Source: DMER64 sp049652385 (GTDB taxonomy: Bacteria > Bacteroidota > Bacteroidia > Bacteroidales > UBA932). Taken from it: 64,000 nt of DNA. Position numbers and translations under genes: made by a program. The stretch's first letter is position 1. Each line of letters starts with the position of its first letter. Shown piece after piece: positions 18,248 to 28,709 of this stretch. The notes below the pieces were generated by a model. It worked only from the letters and a program-made list of their open reading frames with translations. It was not told the origin of the DNA and did no database searches. Where the stretch lies: contig JBASDX010000005.1 of assembly GCA_049652385.1 (NCBI GenBank), positions 195,868 to 259,867 on the forward strand, in the 5' to 3' direction.

Positions 18248-18694
18248 ATGGCTAAAGAAATTGCCGGATTAATCAAATTACAGATTAAAGGCGGTGCTGC
18301 AAACCCTTCTCCCCCGGTAGGTCCGGCTCTGGGTTCCAAGGGTGTAAACATAATGGATTTCTGTAAACGCTTTAACGCACAAACGCAGGATAGGGCCGGT
18401 AAGGTATTACCGGTAATCATTACCGTTTACAGCGATAAATCGTTTTCATTTATTGTCAAGCAGCCCCCCATTGCTGTTCAATTGAAAGAAGCTGCCAAAA
18501 TTGAATCAGGTTCTCCGGAACCTAACAGAAAAAAAGTAGCTTCCGTTACCTGGGATCAGGTACGTGCCATTGCAGAAAACAAGCTGGAGGACATGAATGC
18601 CTTCACGCTTAAATCTGCCATGAGCATGGTTGCCGGTACCGCACGCAGTATGGGTATAACCGTACGCGGTAAATTCCCGGAAGACGTTAACTAA
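18248..18694 (+). CDS. rplK: 50S ribosomal protein L11
   Basis: 148 residues. The N-terminal domain contains the proline-rich NPSPPVGPALGSKGVNIM segment at the GTPase-associated centre. The C-terminal domain binds 23S rRNA (MSMVAGTARSMGITV). First ribosomal gene of the rplKAJL-rpoBC string, 13 bp after nusG. Confidence 0.97.
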   Translation: MAKEIAGLIKLQIKGGAANPSPPVGPALGSKGVNIMDFCKRFNAQTQDRAGKVLPVIITVYSDKSFSFIVKQPPIAVQLKEAAKIESGSPEPNRKKVASVTWDQVRAIAENKLEDMNAFTLKSAMSMVAGTARSMGITVRGKFPEDVN

Positions 18695-18708
18695 ACTTCT
18701 ATGTAGAA

Positions 18709-19410
18709 ATGAGTAAACTAACTAAAAACCAAAAAGTAGTATACGCCAAAGTAGATCCGGAGAAGCAATACAAGCTTTCAGAAGCTTGTGAACTGGTAGT
18801 GCAAACAAGCTTTACCAAATTTGACGCTTCGGTAGAGATGGCCATACGTTTGGGCGTTGACCCCCGTAGAGCCAATCAAATGGTACGTGGCGTTGTGACT
18901 CTTCCGCATGGAACAGGAAAAACAGTTCGAGTACTGGTACTTTGTACCCCCGACAAAGAGGAGGAAGCAAAAAATGCCGGAGCTGACCACGTAGGTCTTG
19001 ATGATTATATAGAGCAAATCAAAAAAGGTTGGACAGATGTGGATGTTATCATCTGTACGCCATCTGTGATGGCAAAAATCGGTCCGATCGGTCGTATCCT
19101 GGGTCCCCGCGGGTTGATGCCCAACCCCAAATCGGGGACGGTTACCATGGACATAGGAAAGGCAATAGCAGAAGTCAAAGCCGGAAAAATCGACTTTAAA
19201 GTAGACAAGACCGGTATCATTCACGCTGCCATTGGCAAAGTTTCCTTCGCACCCAAAATGCTTCAGGAAAACGCCCAGGAATTTCTCAGTACCGTCATCA
19301 AATTAAAACCTCAGGCACTTAAAGGAACATACGTTAAGAGCATATACCTGTCCACTACCATGGGGCCGGGTATTGCGGTAGATACAAAAACCGGGACAAC
19401 CGCCGAATAA
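18709..19410 (+). CDS. rplA: 50S ribosomal protein L1
   Basis: 233 residues. L1-stalk protein with the signature GPRGLMPNPKSGTVT and the two-domain layout. In other bacteria L1 also binds its own mRNA as a repressor; I did not identify such a site here. 14 bp after rplK. Confidence 0.97.
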   Translation: MSKLTKNQKVVYAKVDPEKQYKLSEACELVVQTSFTKFDASVEMAIRLGVDPRRANQMVRGVVTLPHGTGKTVRVLVLCTPDKEEEAKNAGADHVGLDDYIEQIKKGWTDVDVIICTPSVMAKIGPIGRILGPRGLMPNPKSGTVTMDIGKAIAEVKAGKIDFKVDKTGIIHAAIGKVSFAPKMLQENAQEFLSTVIKLKPQALKGTYVKSIYLSTTMGPGIAVDTKTGTTAE

Positions 19411-19422
19411 GAATTATGCATT

Positions 19423-19944
19423 ATGAAGAAAGAAGATAAAGGACTTATTGTAGATGGTTTGGTCGCTCAGTTTGAAGCTACCCCGGATTTCTATCTTGTC
19501 AGTATTGAAGGACTCAATGCCAAAAAGACGTCCGATCTCAGGCGTGAATGCTTTGCTCAGGACATCAAACTGGTAGTTGTAAAGAACACGTTGCTCAAAC
19601 GTGCGCTGGAACAAAAAGCAGCTCCTGAAATGGACTTGTTGTTCCCCATATTGGAAGGCTCCACAGCCATCATGTTTACACAAAGTGTCAACGCTCCTGC
19701 CAAGCTCATCAAAAGCTTTGGCAAACAACACGGAAAGCCCGTATTGAAAGGAGCGTTTGTTCAGGAATGTGCCTATGTGGGAGAAGATCAGCTGGAAACA
19801 CTCCTCCATATCAAGTCCCGCGAAGAATTGATTGGAGATATTGCAGGACTCATTCTGTCTCCCGCACAAAGACTTGTCAGTGCCATCCAAATGGCCGGAA
19901 ATAATATGGCCGGTATTGTGAAAACACTGGCAGAACGTGAATAA
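19423..19944 (+). CDS. rplJ: 50S ribosomal protein L10
   Basis: 173 residues. It anchors L7/L12 dimers to the stalk base. The N-terminal rRNA-binding part (VVVKNTLLKRALEQK) is followed by the helix that receives L12 dimers, with IAGLILSPAQRLVSAIQ at its start. 12 bp after rplA. Confidence 0.95.
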   Translation: MKKEDKGLIVDGLVAQFEATPDFYLVSIEGLNAKKTSDLRRECFAQDIKLVVVKNTLLKRALEQKAAPEMDLLFPILEGSTAIMFTQSVNAPAKLIKSFGKQHGKPVLKGAFVQECAYVGEDQLETLLHIKSREELIGDIAGLILSPAQRLVSAIQMAGNNMAGIVKTLAERE

Positions 19945-19982
19945 TAAAGCATTTAGAAAACAAAATTTTAACTATAACAATC

Positions 19983-20360
19983 ATGGCAGAATTGAAACAA
20001 ATGGCAGAAGCCATTGCTAATCTTACCATTAAAGAAGCTATTGAACTAGCAAACATCCTCAAAGACGAATACGGAATTGAACCGGCCGCAGCCGCAGTTG
20101 CCGCAGTTGCCGCTCCTACGGCAGAAGGCCCTGCAGCAGAAGCTGAACAGACTCAATTTGATGTCATACTTGTTTCCGCCGGACAGGCAAAATTGCAAGT
20201 CATCAAGGTAGTAAAGGAAATCACCGGTCTGGGTTTGAAAGAATCAAAAGAGCTTGTTGACGGAGCACCCAAAGCCCTGAAAGAAAAAACAAGCAAGGCC
20301 GAGGCCGAACAAATCAAATCACAAATTGAAGACGCCGGCGGAGAAGTTGAAATTAAATAA
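19983..20360 (+). CDS. rplL: 50S ribosomal protein L7/L12
   Basis: 125 residues. N-terminal dimerisation helices, an alanine-rich hinge (about residues 36-57), and a C-terminal factor-binding domain starting FDVILVSAGQAKLQVIKVVK. It recruits translational GTPases. Hairpins after it may set its ratio to rpoBC. Confidence 0.97.
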   Translation: MAELKQMAEAIANLTIKEAIELANILKDEYGIEPAAAAVAAVAAPTAEGPAAEAEQTQFDVILVSAGQAKLQVIKVVKEITGLGLKESKELVDGAPKALKEKTSKAEAEQIKSQIEDAGGEVEIK

Positions 20361-20366
20361 ACCCTC

Positions 20367-20385
20367 TTCCCGCACCAGGCGGGAA
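20367..20385 (+). repeat. Small hairpin after rplL
   Basis: TTCCCGC (20367-20373) pairs with GCGGGAA (20379-20385) around a 5-base loop, 7 bases beyond the rplL stop and directly before a larger terminator-like stem. Confidence 0.5.
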
Positions 20386-20392
20386 CGCACCA

Positions 20393-20426
20393 GGTTTAGA
20401 ACCCCTGTGGGGTTCTAAGCCTTTTT
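20393..20426 (+). terminator. Attenuator-like hairpin between rplL and rpoB
   Basis: A 13-bp stem (20393-20405 with 20409-20421; one G-U pair) around the loop TGT, followed by TTTTT. It has the form of an intrinsic terminator, but rpoB follows 38 bp later with no obvious TAnnTTTG promoter between. It therefore probably terminates only part of the transcripts and lowers rpoBC relative to ribosomal proteins. Confidence 0.75.
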
Positions 20427-20464
20427 GTCGTTAAAAACGTTTATTTTCAACTAATCCTTAAAAA

Positions 20465-23400
20465 ATGTCTCAAAAAGCTACTACACAGCGAATTAGCTTC
20501 GCAAAATCAAAAACCCTCCTGAATCACCCCGATTTTCTGGAGGTGCAACTTAAGTCATTTCAGGATTTCTTCTTACTGGAGACAACACAGGAAAACCGCA
20601 AAAATGAGGGGTTGTACAAAGTCTTTCAGGACAACTTCCCCATCACTGACACACGGAACAACTTTGTACTGGAATTCATCGATTACTTTATAGATCCTCC
20701 CCGTTATTCCATAGAAGAATGCCTGGACAGGGGCCTTACTTTCAGTGTCCCCCTTAAGGCCAAGCTCAAATTGTACTGTACAGACGAAGAGCACGAAGAC
20801 TTTGAAACGGTCATCCAGGACGTCTACCTGGGAACCATTCCCTATATGACGCCGCGCGGTACTTTTGTCATCAACGGATCGGAACGCATCGTAGTTTCAC
20901 AATTACACCGCTCTCCCGGCGTATTTTTTGGTCAAAGCATTCACACCAACGGTACAAAACTGTATTCTGCACGTATTATCCCTTTTAAAGGATCCTGGAT
21001 AGAATTTGCAACGGACATCAACAACGTGATGTACGCATACATAGACAGAAAGAAAAAATTGCCTGTCACTACCTTGCTGAGAGCCATTGGGTTTGAGAGC
21101 GATAAAGATATTTTGGAGATTTTTGGCCTGGCCAATGAAGTTAAAGTCACAAAAACAGGCCTGAAGAAGAACATAGGCAGGCAGCTGGCAGCCCGTGTGC
21201 TCAAAACCTGGATAGAAGACTTTGTGGACGAAGATACGGGAGAGGTAGTTTCCGTAGAACGGAATGAAATTGTCCTGGACAGAAATACCGTGCTGGAAGA
21301 AGAGCACATAGATTTGATTATAGAGTCAGGAGCCGCCACCATTCTGCTTCATAAGGAAGATGCACGTGTGGGAGACTATGCAATCATACACAACACCCTG
21401 CAAAAGGACCCCTGCAACTCGGCCAAAGAAGCCGTTATATACATTTACAGGCAGTTGCGTAATTCGGAACCGCCTGATGAAGCTACCGCCAACGATGTCA
21501 TAGACAAACTCTTCTTCTCATCCAAACGGTACGACCTGGGTGAAGTAGGACGTTACCGCCTGAACCGCAAACTGGGTCTGACCACATCTTCAGATATACG
21601 GGTATTGACAAAAGAAGATATCATAGCCATCATCAGCCACCTGGTACAGCTGATCAACTCCAAGGCCATTGTAGACGATATAGACCATTTGAGCAACCGC
21701 CGCATACGGACCGTTGGCGAACAGCTGGCCAACCAGTTTAGTGTAGGACTTTCCAGAATGGCAAGAACCATACGTGAACGAATGAACGTGCGGGACAACG
21801 AAGTCTTTACACCCGTTGACCTGATCAACGCCAAGACTTTGTCCTCGGTCATCAACTCTTTCTTTGGCACCTCGCAGTTGTCTCAGTTTATGGATCAGAC
21901 CAACCCGCTGGCCGAGATGACCCACAAAAGACGTCTTTCTGCACTGGGTCCGGGCGGACTTTCCAGAGACCGTGCAGGTTTTGAGGTACGTGACGTTCAT
22001 TATACGCATTACGGCAGGCTTTGTCCCATCGAAACACCGGAAGGTCCCAACATCGGCCTTATTTCTTCCTTATGTGTTTACGCCCGTATCAACGAACTAG
22101 GCTTCATAGAAACCCCTTACCGGAAAGTAGCGGACGGTTGTGTGGACCTGTCCGGCAAGGGATATATATATATGAGTGCCGAAGAAGAAGAAGAACGCAT
22201 GGTGGCACAAGCCAACGTTAATCTGGATGACGAAGGACACATACTGGACGAGCGTATCAAGTGCCGTTACGAAGCCGACTACCCCGTCGTGTCCAAAGAG
22301 GAAGTCCATTTGATGGACGTAGCTCCCAACCAGATTGCGTCTATTGCCGCTTCACTCATACCTTTCCTGGAACACGACGATGCCAACCGTGCCCTGATGG
22401 GATCCAACATGATGCGTCAAGCCGTTCCGCTCATACAACAGGAAGCTCCTATTGTTGGTACAGGGTTGGAAGACACTGTGGTACGTGACAGCCGGACACA
22501 AATTACGGCAGAAGGCAAAGGAGAAGTGGTTTATGTAGATGCCAACGAAATCCATATCCGCTACGAAATGAGCGAAGATGAAAAATTTGTAAGCTTCGAC
22601 CCGGAAGTAACCGTATACAAGCTTCCTATTTACAGAAAAACAAACCAGAATACTTCCGTCAACCTGAAACCTATTGTCAGGAAAGGGCAAAAAGTAACGA
22701 AAGGACAGATTTTAACAGAAGGTTACGCAACTCAAAACGGAGAACTTGCCTTGGGCCGCAACCTGAAAGTAGCCTTCATGCCCTGGAAAGGGTACAATTT
22801 TGAAGACGCAATTGTACTTTCGGAAAGGTTGTTGCGGGAAGATGTGTTTACGTCCATCCACGTTGATGAATACATCATGGAGGTGCGCGATACAAAACGA
22901 GGGATGGAAGAGCTCACCAACGATATCCCCAACGTATCGGAAGAGGCTACAAAAGACCTGGACGAAAACGGAATCATCCGTATAGGTGCCTACGTGGAGC
23001 CGGGAGATATCCTGATTGGAAAGATTACTCCAAAAGGAGAAAGCGATCCTACTCCGGAAGAGAAACTGCTGAAAGCTATTTTTGGCGATAAAGCAGGCGA
23101 CGTTAAAGATGCTTCACTCAAAGCCTCTCCTTCTCTGTACGGTACCGTCATTGAAAAACGCCTTTTCTCCAGGGTCATCAGGGACGGTTCCAAAAAGGCC
23201 AAGCCTATGTCCAAAATGCAGGTCCAACAGGCAGACGAGCGTTATAAAAAACGCTTTGACGACCTTAAAGACTTGTTCCTGGATAAATTAGAGATACTGC
23301 TTAAAGGAAAAACTTCTGCAGGCATTACGAATTTATACGGTGAACCGGCCATAGAAAAAGATATCAAATTCACCCGTGAGTTATTGGGGGATATCAATTA

Positions 23401-24283
23401 CGAAAACATCAACCCCACCAAGTGGACGAAAGACAAGCAAACGAACAACAAAATTAAAAAACTCATCAGCAATTACCTGCTCAGCCACAAAGAGCTGGAT
23501 GCCGAGCTTAAACGGGTGAAATACAGCCTGACCATAGGCGACGAATTGCCCACGGGTATTATGCAGCTTGCCAAAGTATATATCGCCAAAAAACGTAAAA
23601 TCCGCGTAGGCGATAAAATGGCCGGCCGCCACGGTAACAAGGGTATCGTTGCCAAAGTGGTCCGTGATGAAGATATGCCGTTCCTGGACGACGGTTCCAT
23701 AGTGGACATCGTCCTGAATCCTCTGGGTGTGCCTTCGCGTATGAACCTGGGACAGATTTATGAAACTGTCCTTGGTTGGGCAGGTCAGGAGTTGGGACTC
23801 CGGTTCTCCTCCCCCATTTTTGACGGAGCATCTCTGGAAGAGATTACACACTATACAGACAAAGCCAACTTGCCCAAATACGGCAAAACTCACCTGCGTG
23901 ACGGAGGTACCGGAGAGTACTTTGACCAACCGGCCACCGTGGGTGTCATTTACATGCTAAAACTGGGTCATATGGTAGACGATAAAATGCATGCCCGTTC
24001 CATTGGACCGTACTCCCTCATTACCCAACAACCTTTGGGAGGTAAAGCCCAATTTGGAGGACAGCGTTTTGGTGAAATGGAAGTCTGGGCCCTGGAGGCT
24101 TTTGGAGCCGCCAATATTCTTCAGGAAATCCTGACCGTTAAATCGGACGACGTGACAGGACGTTCACGCGCCTACGAAGCCATTGTCAAAGGAGATACCA
24201 TGCCCACGCCGGGCATCCCGGAATCCCTGAACGTACTGCTTCATGAATTGCGCGGTTTGGGACTTAGTGTTAACCTGAAATAA
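20465..24283 (+). CDS. rpoB: RNA polymerase subunit beta
   Basis: 1272 residues. It carries the catalytic-cleft half of RNA polymerase. Recognised segments are the rifampicin-region block FFGTSQLSQFMDQTNPLAE with KRRLSALGPGGL, the GYNFEDAI segment, KMAGRHGNKG near the active site, and the C-terminal MEVWALEAFGAA. ATG at 20465. It is immediately upstream of rpoC (10-bp gap). Confidence 0.98.
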   Translation: MSQKATTQRISFAKSKTLLNHPDFLEVQLKSFQDFFLLETTQENRKNEGLYKVFQDNFPITDTRNNFVLEFIDYFIDPPRYSIEECLDRGLTFSVPLKAKLKLYCTDEEHEDFETVIQDVYLGTIPYMTPRGTFVINGSERIVVSQLHRSPGVFFGQSIHTNGTKLYSARIIPFKGSWIEFATDINNVMYAYIDRKKKLPVTTLLRAIGFESDKDILEIFGLANEVKVTKTGLKKNIGRQLAARVLKTWIEDFVDEDTGEVVSVERNEIVLDRNTVLEEEHIDLIIESGAATILLHKEDARVGDYAIIHNTLQKDPCNSAKEAVIYIYRQLRNSEPPDEATANDVIDKLFFSSKRYDLGEVGRYRLNRKLGLTTSSDIRVLTKEDIIAIISHLVQLINSKAIVDDIDHLSNRRIRTVGEQLANQFSVGLSRMARTIRERMNVRDNEVFTPVDLINAKTLSSVINSFFGTSQLSQFMDQTNPLAEMTHKRRLSALGPGGLSRDRAGFEVRDVHYTHYGRLCPIETPEGPNIGLISSLCVYARINELGFIETPYRKVADGCVDLSGKGYIYMSAEEEEERMVAQANVNLDDEGHILDERIKCRYEADYPVVSKEEVHLMDVAPNQIASIAASLIPFLEHDDANRALMGSNMMRQAVPLIQQEAPIVGTGLEDTVVRDSRTQITAEGKGEVVYVDANEIHIRYEMSEDEKFVSFDPEVTVYKLPIYRKTNQNTSVNLKPIVRKGQKVTKGQILTEGYATQNGELALGRNLKVAFMPWKGYNFEDAIVLSERLLREDVFTSIHVDEYIMEVRDTKRGMEELTNDIPNVSEEATKDLDENGIIRIGAYVEPGDILIGKITPKGESDPTPEEKLLKAIFGDKAGDVKDASLKASPSLYGTVIEKRLFSRVIRDGSKKAKPMSKMQVQQADERYKKRFDDLKDLFLDKLEILLKGKTSAGITNLYGEPAIEKDIKFTRELLGDINYENINPTKWTKDKQTNNKIKKLISNYLLSHKELDAELKRVKYSLTIGDELPTGIMQLAKVYIAKKRKIRVGDKMAGRHGNKGIVAKVVRDEDMPFLDDGSIVDIVLNPLGVPSRMNLGQIYETVLGWAGQELGLRFSSPIFDGASLEEITHYTDKANLPKYGKTHLRDGGTGEYFDQPATVGVIYMLKLGHMVDDKMHARSIGPYSLITQQPLGGKAQFGGQRFGEMEVWALEAFGAANILQEILTVKSDDVTGRSRAYEAIVKGDTMPTPGIPESLNVLLHELRGLGLSVNLK

Positions 24284-24293
24284 CAAACAAATT

Positions 24294-27200
24294 ATGACTT
24301 ATAAAAAAGACAATAAGTTGAAAAGCGATTTCAAACAAATCACTATAGGTCTGGCATCCCCGGAACAGATTCTGGCTATGTCTCACGGAGAAGTCACCAA
24401 GCCGGAAACTGTCAACTACCGTACGTACAAACCGGAACGAGACGGCTTGTTCTGCGAGCGTATTTTCGGACCCTCAAAAGATTACGAATGCCATTGCGGT
24501 AAATACAAACGCATCCGTTACAGAGGCATTACGTGTGACCGCTGCGGCGTTGAGGTTACAGAAAAGAAAGTACGCAGGGAGCGTATAGGTCACATTTCGC
24601 TGGTAGTACCTGTTGCACATATCTGGTTTTTCCGTTCCACTCCCAACAAGATAGGATATTTGCTGGGTATTCCCGGAAAGAAACTGGAATCCATCATCTA
24701 TTATGAGCGGTATGTTGTTATCCAGCCGGGGATCCTGGAAGCCGACGGTATCCAGCCATTGGATTTCCTTACAGAAGAAGAGTACCTGAACATTTTGGAC
24801 TCCCTTCCCAAAGAAAACCAAATGCTGGACGACGAGGACCCCAATAAATTCATTGCTGACATGGGAGCAGAAGCCATCTACAAGCTTCTGGTGAGACTGG
24901 ACCTGGACAAGCTGTCCTATGACCTGAGGGATAAAGCCGACAATGAAACCTCCCAGCAACGCAAAGCAGACGCACTCAAACGGTTGAATATCATAGAGGC
25001 ATTCCGCGAATCGGCAGATATCAACCAACCGGAATGGATGATCATGAAGGTCATACCGGTCATACCTCCCGATTTGCGTCCGCTCGTACCGCTGGACGGC
25101 GGCCGTTTTGCCACCTCGGACCTGAACGATTTGTACCGCCGCGTCATTATCAGAAACAACCGCCTCAAGCGCCTGATTGAAATTAAGGCTCCGGAAGTAA
25201 TTCTGAGAAACGAAAAACGCATGCTTCAGGAAGCCGTGGATTCCCTGTTTGACAACTCCAGGAAATCAAGTGCCGTTAAAACGGAAGCCAACAGAGCTCT
25301 TAAATCGCTGTCAGACAGCTTAAAAGGAAAGCAAGGACGTTTCCGTCAGAACTTGCTTGGAAAACGGGTAGACTATTCGGCCCGTTCCGTCATCGTAGTA
25401 GGACCGGAACTGAGCATGAACGAATGCGGGATTCCCAAAGACATGGCAGCCGAATTGTACAAACCTTTCATCATCAGAAAACTGATTGAAAGAGGTATTG
25501 TAAAAACGGTTAAATCCGCCAAGAAGATCGTGGACCGTAAAGACCCCATGATTTGGGACATCCTGGAAAATGTCATGAAAGGACACCCCGTGCTGCTGAA
25601 CCGGGCTCCGACCCTGCACCGTCTGGGTATCCAGGCCTTCCAGCCCCGGTTGATTGAAGGAAAAGCCATACAATTGCACCCGCTGGCCTGTACGGCTTTC
25701 AACGCAGACTTTGACGGTGACCAGATGGCTGTCCATTTGCCGCTCGGCAACGCCGCCATCCTGGAAGCCCAACTGCTGATGCTCGGTTCACACAATATCC
25801 TGAACCCGGCAAACGGTGCCCCCATTACCGTTCCTTCACAAGACATGGTCCTGGGGCTGTATTACAGCACCAAACTGCGCAACAACGCCAAAGGGCAAGG
25901 CATGACATTCTACAGTCCGGAAGAGGTTATCATAGCCTACAACGAAAAGGTGATAGACATGCACGCACGTATTAAATTACGGCTCAACGACACCGTTGTA
26001 CGCAGTCTGAAAGATGAGAACAACCCTTCCCGCGGCTCGGTAATTTATAAAACAGATGCCTCTAAAGGAAACCATATCATTGAAACATCCGCAGGTCGCG
26101 TGCTGTTCAACCAGGTAGTTCCCAAAGAAGCAGGTTTCATTAACGAACTGCTTACAAAAAGGACCCTGCGCGATATCATCAATCTGATTCTGAAAACAAC
26201 GGGGGTGGCCCAAACGGTCAAGTTCCTGGACAGCATTAAAGATATCGGGTACAACATGGCCTATAAAGGCGGTTTGTCCTTTAACCTGGACGATGTGATA
26301 GTGCCGGAAGCCAAAGCCCGGTTAATAGATAAAGGATACCGCGACGTGGAAGAGGTAACGGGGAACTATAACATGGGTCTTTTGGCCAATAACGAACGGT
26401 ACAACAAAATCATTGATATTTGGACCGATGTCAACGTACGTCTGACCAATATCCTGGAAAAAGAGCTGAAGGAAGATAAAGAAGGATTCAATCCCATATA
26501 CATGATGCTGGACTCCGGAGCCCGGGGATCCAAAGCCCAGATCCGTCAGCTTTCCGGTATGCGCGGCTTGATGAATAAACCGCAAAAATCGGGATCTACC
26601 AGTGCCGAAATTATCGAGAACCCCATTTTGGCCAACCTGCAGGAAGGACTTTCCGTACTGGAATATTTCATCTCTACACACGGTGCCCGTAAAGGGTTGG
26701 CAGACACGGCTCTTAAAACAGCCGACGCCGGTTACCTTACACGTCGTCTGGTGGACGTATCGCACGATGTCATCATCACGGAAGAAGACTGCGGTACGCT
26801 CAGAGGCCTGGTGGCTACCGCCATCAAGAACAAGGACCAGATTGTGGAATCACTCTACGACAGAATCTTGGGCCGCACCAGTGTACACGACGTGTACGAC
26901 CCGCTCACCGGAAATCTGATTATTGAAGCCGGAGAAGAAATTACAGAAGATATTGCAGAAACCATTGCAAGTCTTCCCATCGAGCAGGTGGAAATACGCA
27001 GCGTATTAACCTGTGAATCAGGGAAAGGCGTTTGTGCCAAATGTTACGGAAGAAACCTGGCAACGGGAAGACCCGTAGAAAAAGGCGAAGTAGTTGGTGT
27101 CATTGCCGCACAGTCCATCGGAGAACCGGGTACACAGCTTACCCTGCGTACGTTCCACGAAGGAGGTACGGCCTCTACCATCAGCTCAGAAAATTCCATC

Positions 27201-28616
27201 GTTGCCCGCTACAACGGCATATTGGAAATTGATGAACTGCGTACGCTTGAAAAAGTGTCTCCCACCGGTGAAAAAACCACGCTTGTCATAGGCCGTACGG
27301 CAGAAATGCGTATTGTGGACAGCAATACCCACATTGTGCTTTCTACATACAACATTCCGTACGGAGCTACCTTGTACTTCAAGGCCGGCGATACGGTCAA
27401 AGAAAAAGACGTCATTTGCGAATGGGACTCCTACAACGCAGTCACCATTGCGGAATTTGACGGTACCGTTTCTTTTGACAGCTTTATTGAAGGAGTAACA
27501 TACCGGGAAGAAGCTACCGACGAGTTCTCACAGCACCGCGATAAAGTCATCATTGAAAGCCGGGACAAATCCAGGAATCCTACCTTAAAAATCATGATGG
27601 GCAAAGAAGAGAAAAAGCAGTACAACCTGCCTGTGGGTGCCCATATCATGGTAAATGAAGGCCAGGAAGTCAAAGCCGGAGATATCCTGGTTAAAATCCC
27701 CCGTGCCATTGGAAAATCGGGTGATATCACCGGAGGACTCCCCCGGGTAACGGAACTGTTCGAAGCGCGTAACCCGTCCAACCCCGCCGTCGTATCCGAG
27801 ATTGACGGTGAAGTGCAGATGGGCAGAATCAAACGCGGTAACCGCGAAATCATCATTCGTGCCAAAACGGGAGAAGAAAAGAAATACCTGGTTCCCTTGT
27901 CCAAGCAAATCCTGGTACAGGAAAACGACTACGTCAGGGCCGGTATGACATTGTCCGAAGGAGCCATTTCTCCTACCGATATCCTGCAGATTCAAGGACC
28001 CACAAAGGTTCAGGAATACATTGTCAACGAAATCCAAAGCGTCTACCGCAACCAGGGCGTAAAAATCAACGACAAGCACTTTGAAGTCATCGTACGTCAA
28101 ATGATGCGCAAGGTTGAAATTGTTGAACCGGGAGATACCCGTTTCCTGCCGGAACAACTGGTGGACAAATGGGAATTCATGCAGGAGAACGATGCCATCT
28201 TTGATAAGAAAGTGGTCAAGGACCCGGGTGATTCAGAAGAACTTCACAAAGGTCAGATCATCACGGTACGCAGGCTGAGGGATGAAAACTCGTCGCTCAA
28301 GCGTAAAGATTTGAAGCTCGTTGAAACGCGTGATGCACTCCCGGCCACTTCCAACCAAATTTTGCAGGGTATTACACGTGCAGCCCTCAGAACGACCAGC
28401 TTCATGTCGGCCGCCTCGTTCCAGGAAACGACAAAAGTATTGTCAGAAGCCGCCATTTTTGGCAAGACAGATACGCTGGAAGGATTGAAAGAGAACGTTA
28501 TCTGCGGGCATTTGATTCCCGCCGGCACGGGACTCAGGGAGTACGAAGATATTTTGGTCGCCTCTATGTCTGAGTACAATAAAATGGTAGAAGAACGTAC
28601 ATTACCCAAGAAATAA
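24294..28616 (+). CDS. rpoC: RNA polymerase subunit beta'
   Basis: 1440 residues. The N-terminal zinc ribbon reads CHCGKYKR...CDRCGVEV. The catalytic Mg-binding loop NADFDGDQ occupies residues 470-477. The second zinc site (CESGKGVCAKCYGR) precedes the trigger-loop region IAAQSIGEPGTQLTLRTFH. Full length for Bacteroidota. Followed by a strong terminator. Confidence 0.98.
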   Translation: MTYKKDNKLKSDFKQITIGLASPEQILAMSHGEVTKPETVNYRTYKPERDGLFCERIFGPSKDYECHCGKYKRIRYRGITCDRCGVEVTEKKVRRERIGHISLVVPVAHIWFFRSTPNKIGYLLGIPGKKLESIIYYERYVVIQPGILEADGIQPLDFLTEEEYLNILDSLPKENQMLDDEDPNKFIADMGAEAIYKLLVRLDLDKLSYDLRDKADNETSQQRKADALKRLNIIEAFRESADINQPEWMIMKVIPVIPPDLRPLVPLDGGRFATSDLNDLYRRVIIRNNRLKRLIEIKAPEVILRNEKRMLQEAVDSLFDNSRKSSAVKTEANRALKSLSDSLKGKQGRFRQNLLGKRVDYSARSVIVVGPELSMNECGIPKDMAAELYKPFIIRKLIERGIVKTVKSAKKIVDRKDPMIWDILENVMKGHPVLLNRAPTLHRLGIQAFQPRLIEGKAIQLHPLACTAFNADFDGDQMAVHLPLGNAAILEAQLLMLGSHNILNPANGAPITVPSQDMVLGLYYSTKLRNNAKGQGMTFYSPEEVIIAYNEKVIDMHARIKLRLNDTVVRSLKDENNPSRGSVIYKTDASKGNHIIETSAGRVLFNQVVPKEAGFINELLTKRTLRDIINLILKTTGVAQTVKFLDSIKDIGYNMAYKGGLSFNLDDVIVPEAKARLIDKGYRDVEEVTGNYNMGLLANNERYNKIIDIWTDVNVRLTNILEKELKEDKEGFNPIYMMLDSGARGSKAQIRQLSGMRGLMNKPQKSGSTSAEIIENPILANLQEGLSVLEYFISTHGARKGLADTALKTADAGYLTRRLVDVSHDVIITEEDCGTLRGLVATAIKNKDQIVESLYDRILGRTSVHDVYDPLTGNLIIEAGEEITEDIAETIASLPIEQVEIRSVLTCESGKGVCAKCYGRNLATGRPVEKGEVVGVIAAQSIGEPGTQLTLRTFHEGGTASTISSENSIVARYNGILEIDELRTLEKVSPTGEKTTLVIGRTAEMRIVDSNTHIVLSTYNIPYGATLYFKAGDTVKEKDVICEWDSYNAVTIAEFDGTVSFDSFIEGVTYREEATDEFSQHRDKVIIESRDKSRNPTLKIMMGKEEKKQYNLPVGAHIMVNEGQEVKAGDILVKIPRAIGKSGDITGGLPRVTELFEARNPSNPAVVSEIDGEVQMGRIKRGNREIIIRAKTGEEKKYLVPLSKQILVQENDYVRAGMTLSEGAISPTDILQIQGPTKVQEYIVNEIQSVYRNQGVKINDKHFEVIVRQMMRKVEIVEPGDTRFLPEQLVDKWEFMQENDAIFDKKVVKDPGDSEELHKGQIITVRRLRDENSSLKRKDLKLVETRDALPATSNQILQGITRAALRTTSFMSAASFQETTKVLSEAAIFGKTDTLEGLKENVICGHLIPAGTGLREYEDILVASMSEYNKMVEERTLPKK

Positions 28617-28638
28617 TGGAACCTTTCATATTTTAAGA

Positions 28639-28666
28639 AATAAGGGCTTTTTGCCCTTATTTTTTT
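28639..28666 (+). terminator. Rho-independent terminator of the rpoBC operon
   Basis: Stem AATAAGGGC (28639-28647) with GCCCTTATT (28653-28661), a 5-T loop, and a T-run through 28666. It sits 22 bp after the rpoC stop. Confidence 0.9.
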
Positions 28667-28667
28667 A

Positions 28668-28675
28668 TATCTTTG
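28668..28675 (+). promoter_or_regulatory. korA: -7 box TATCTTTG upstream of korA
   Basis: Exact TAnnTTTG element touching the end of the rpoC terminator, 34 bp before korA. A TTTG in the terminator loop (28650-28653) is too close to be a normal -33. Confidence 0.6.
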
Positions 28676-28709
28676 CCGATTAAACTTATCAATTATTATC
28701 ATATTATCT

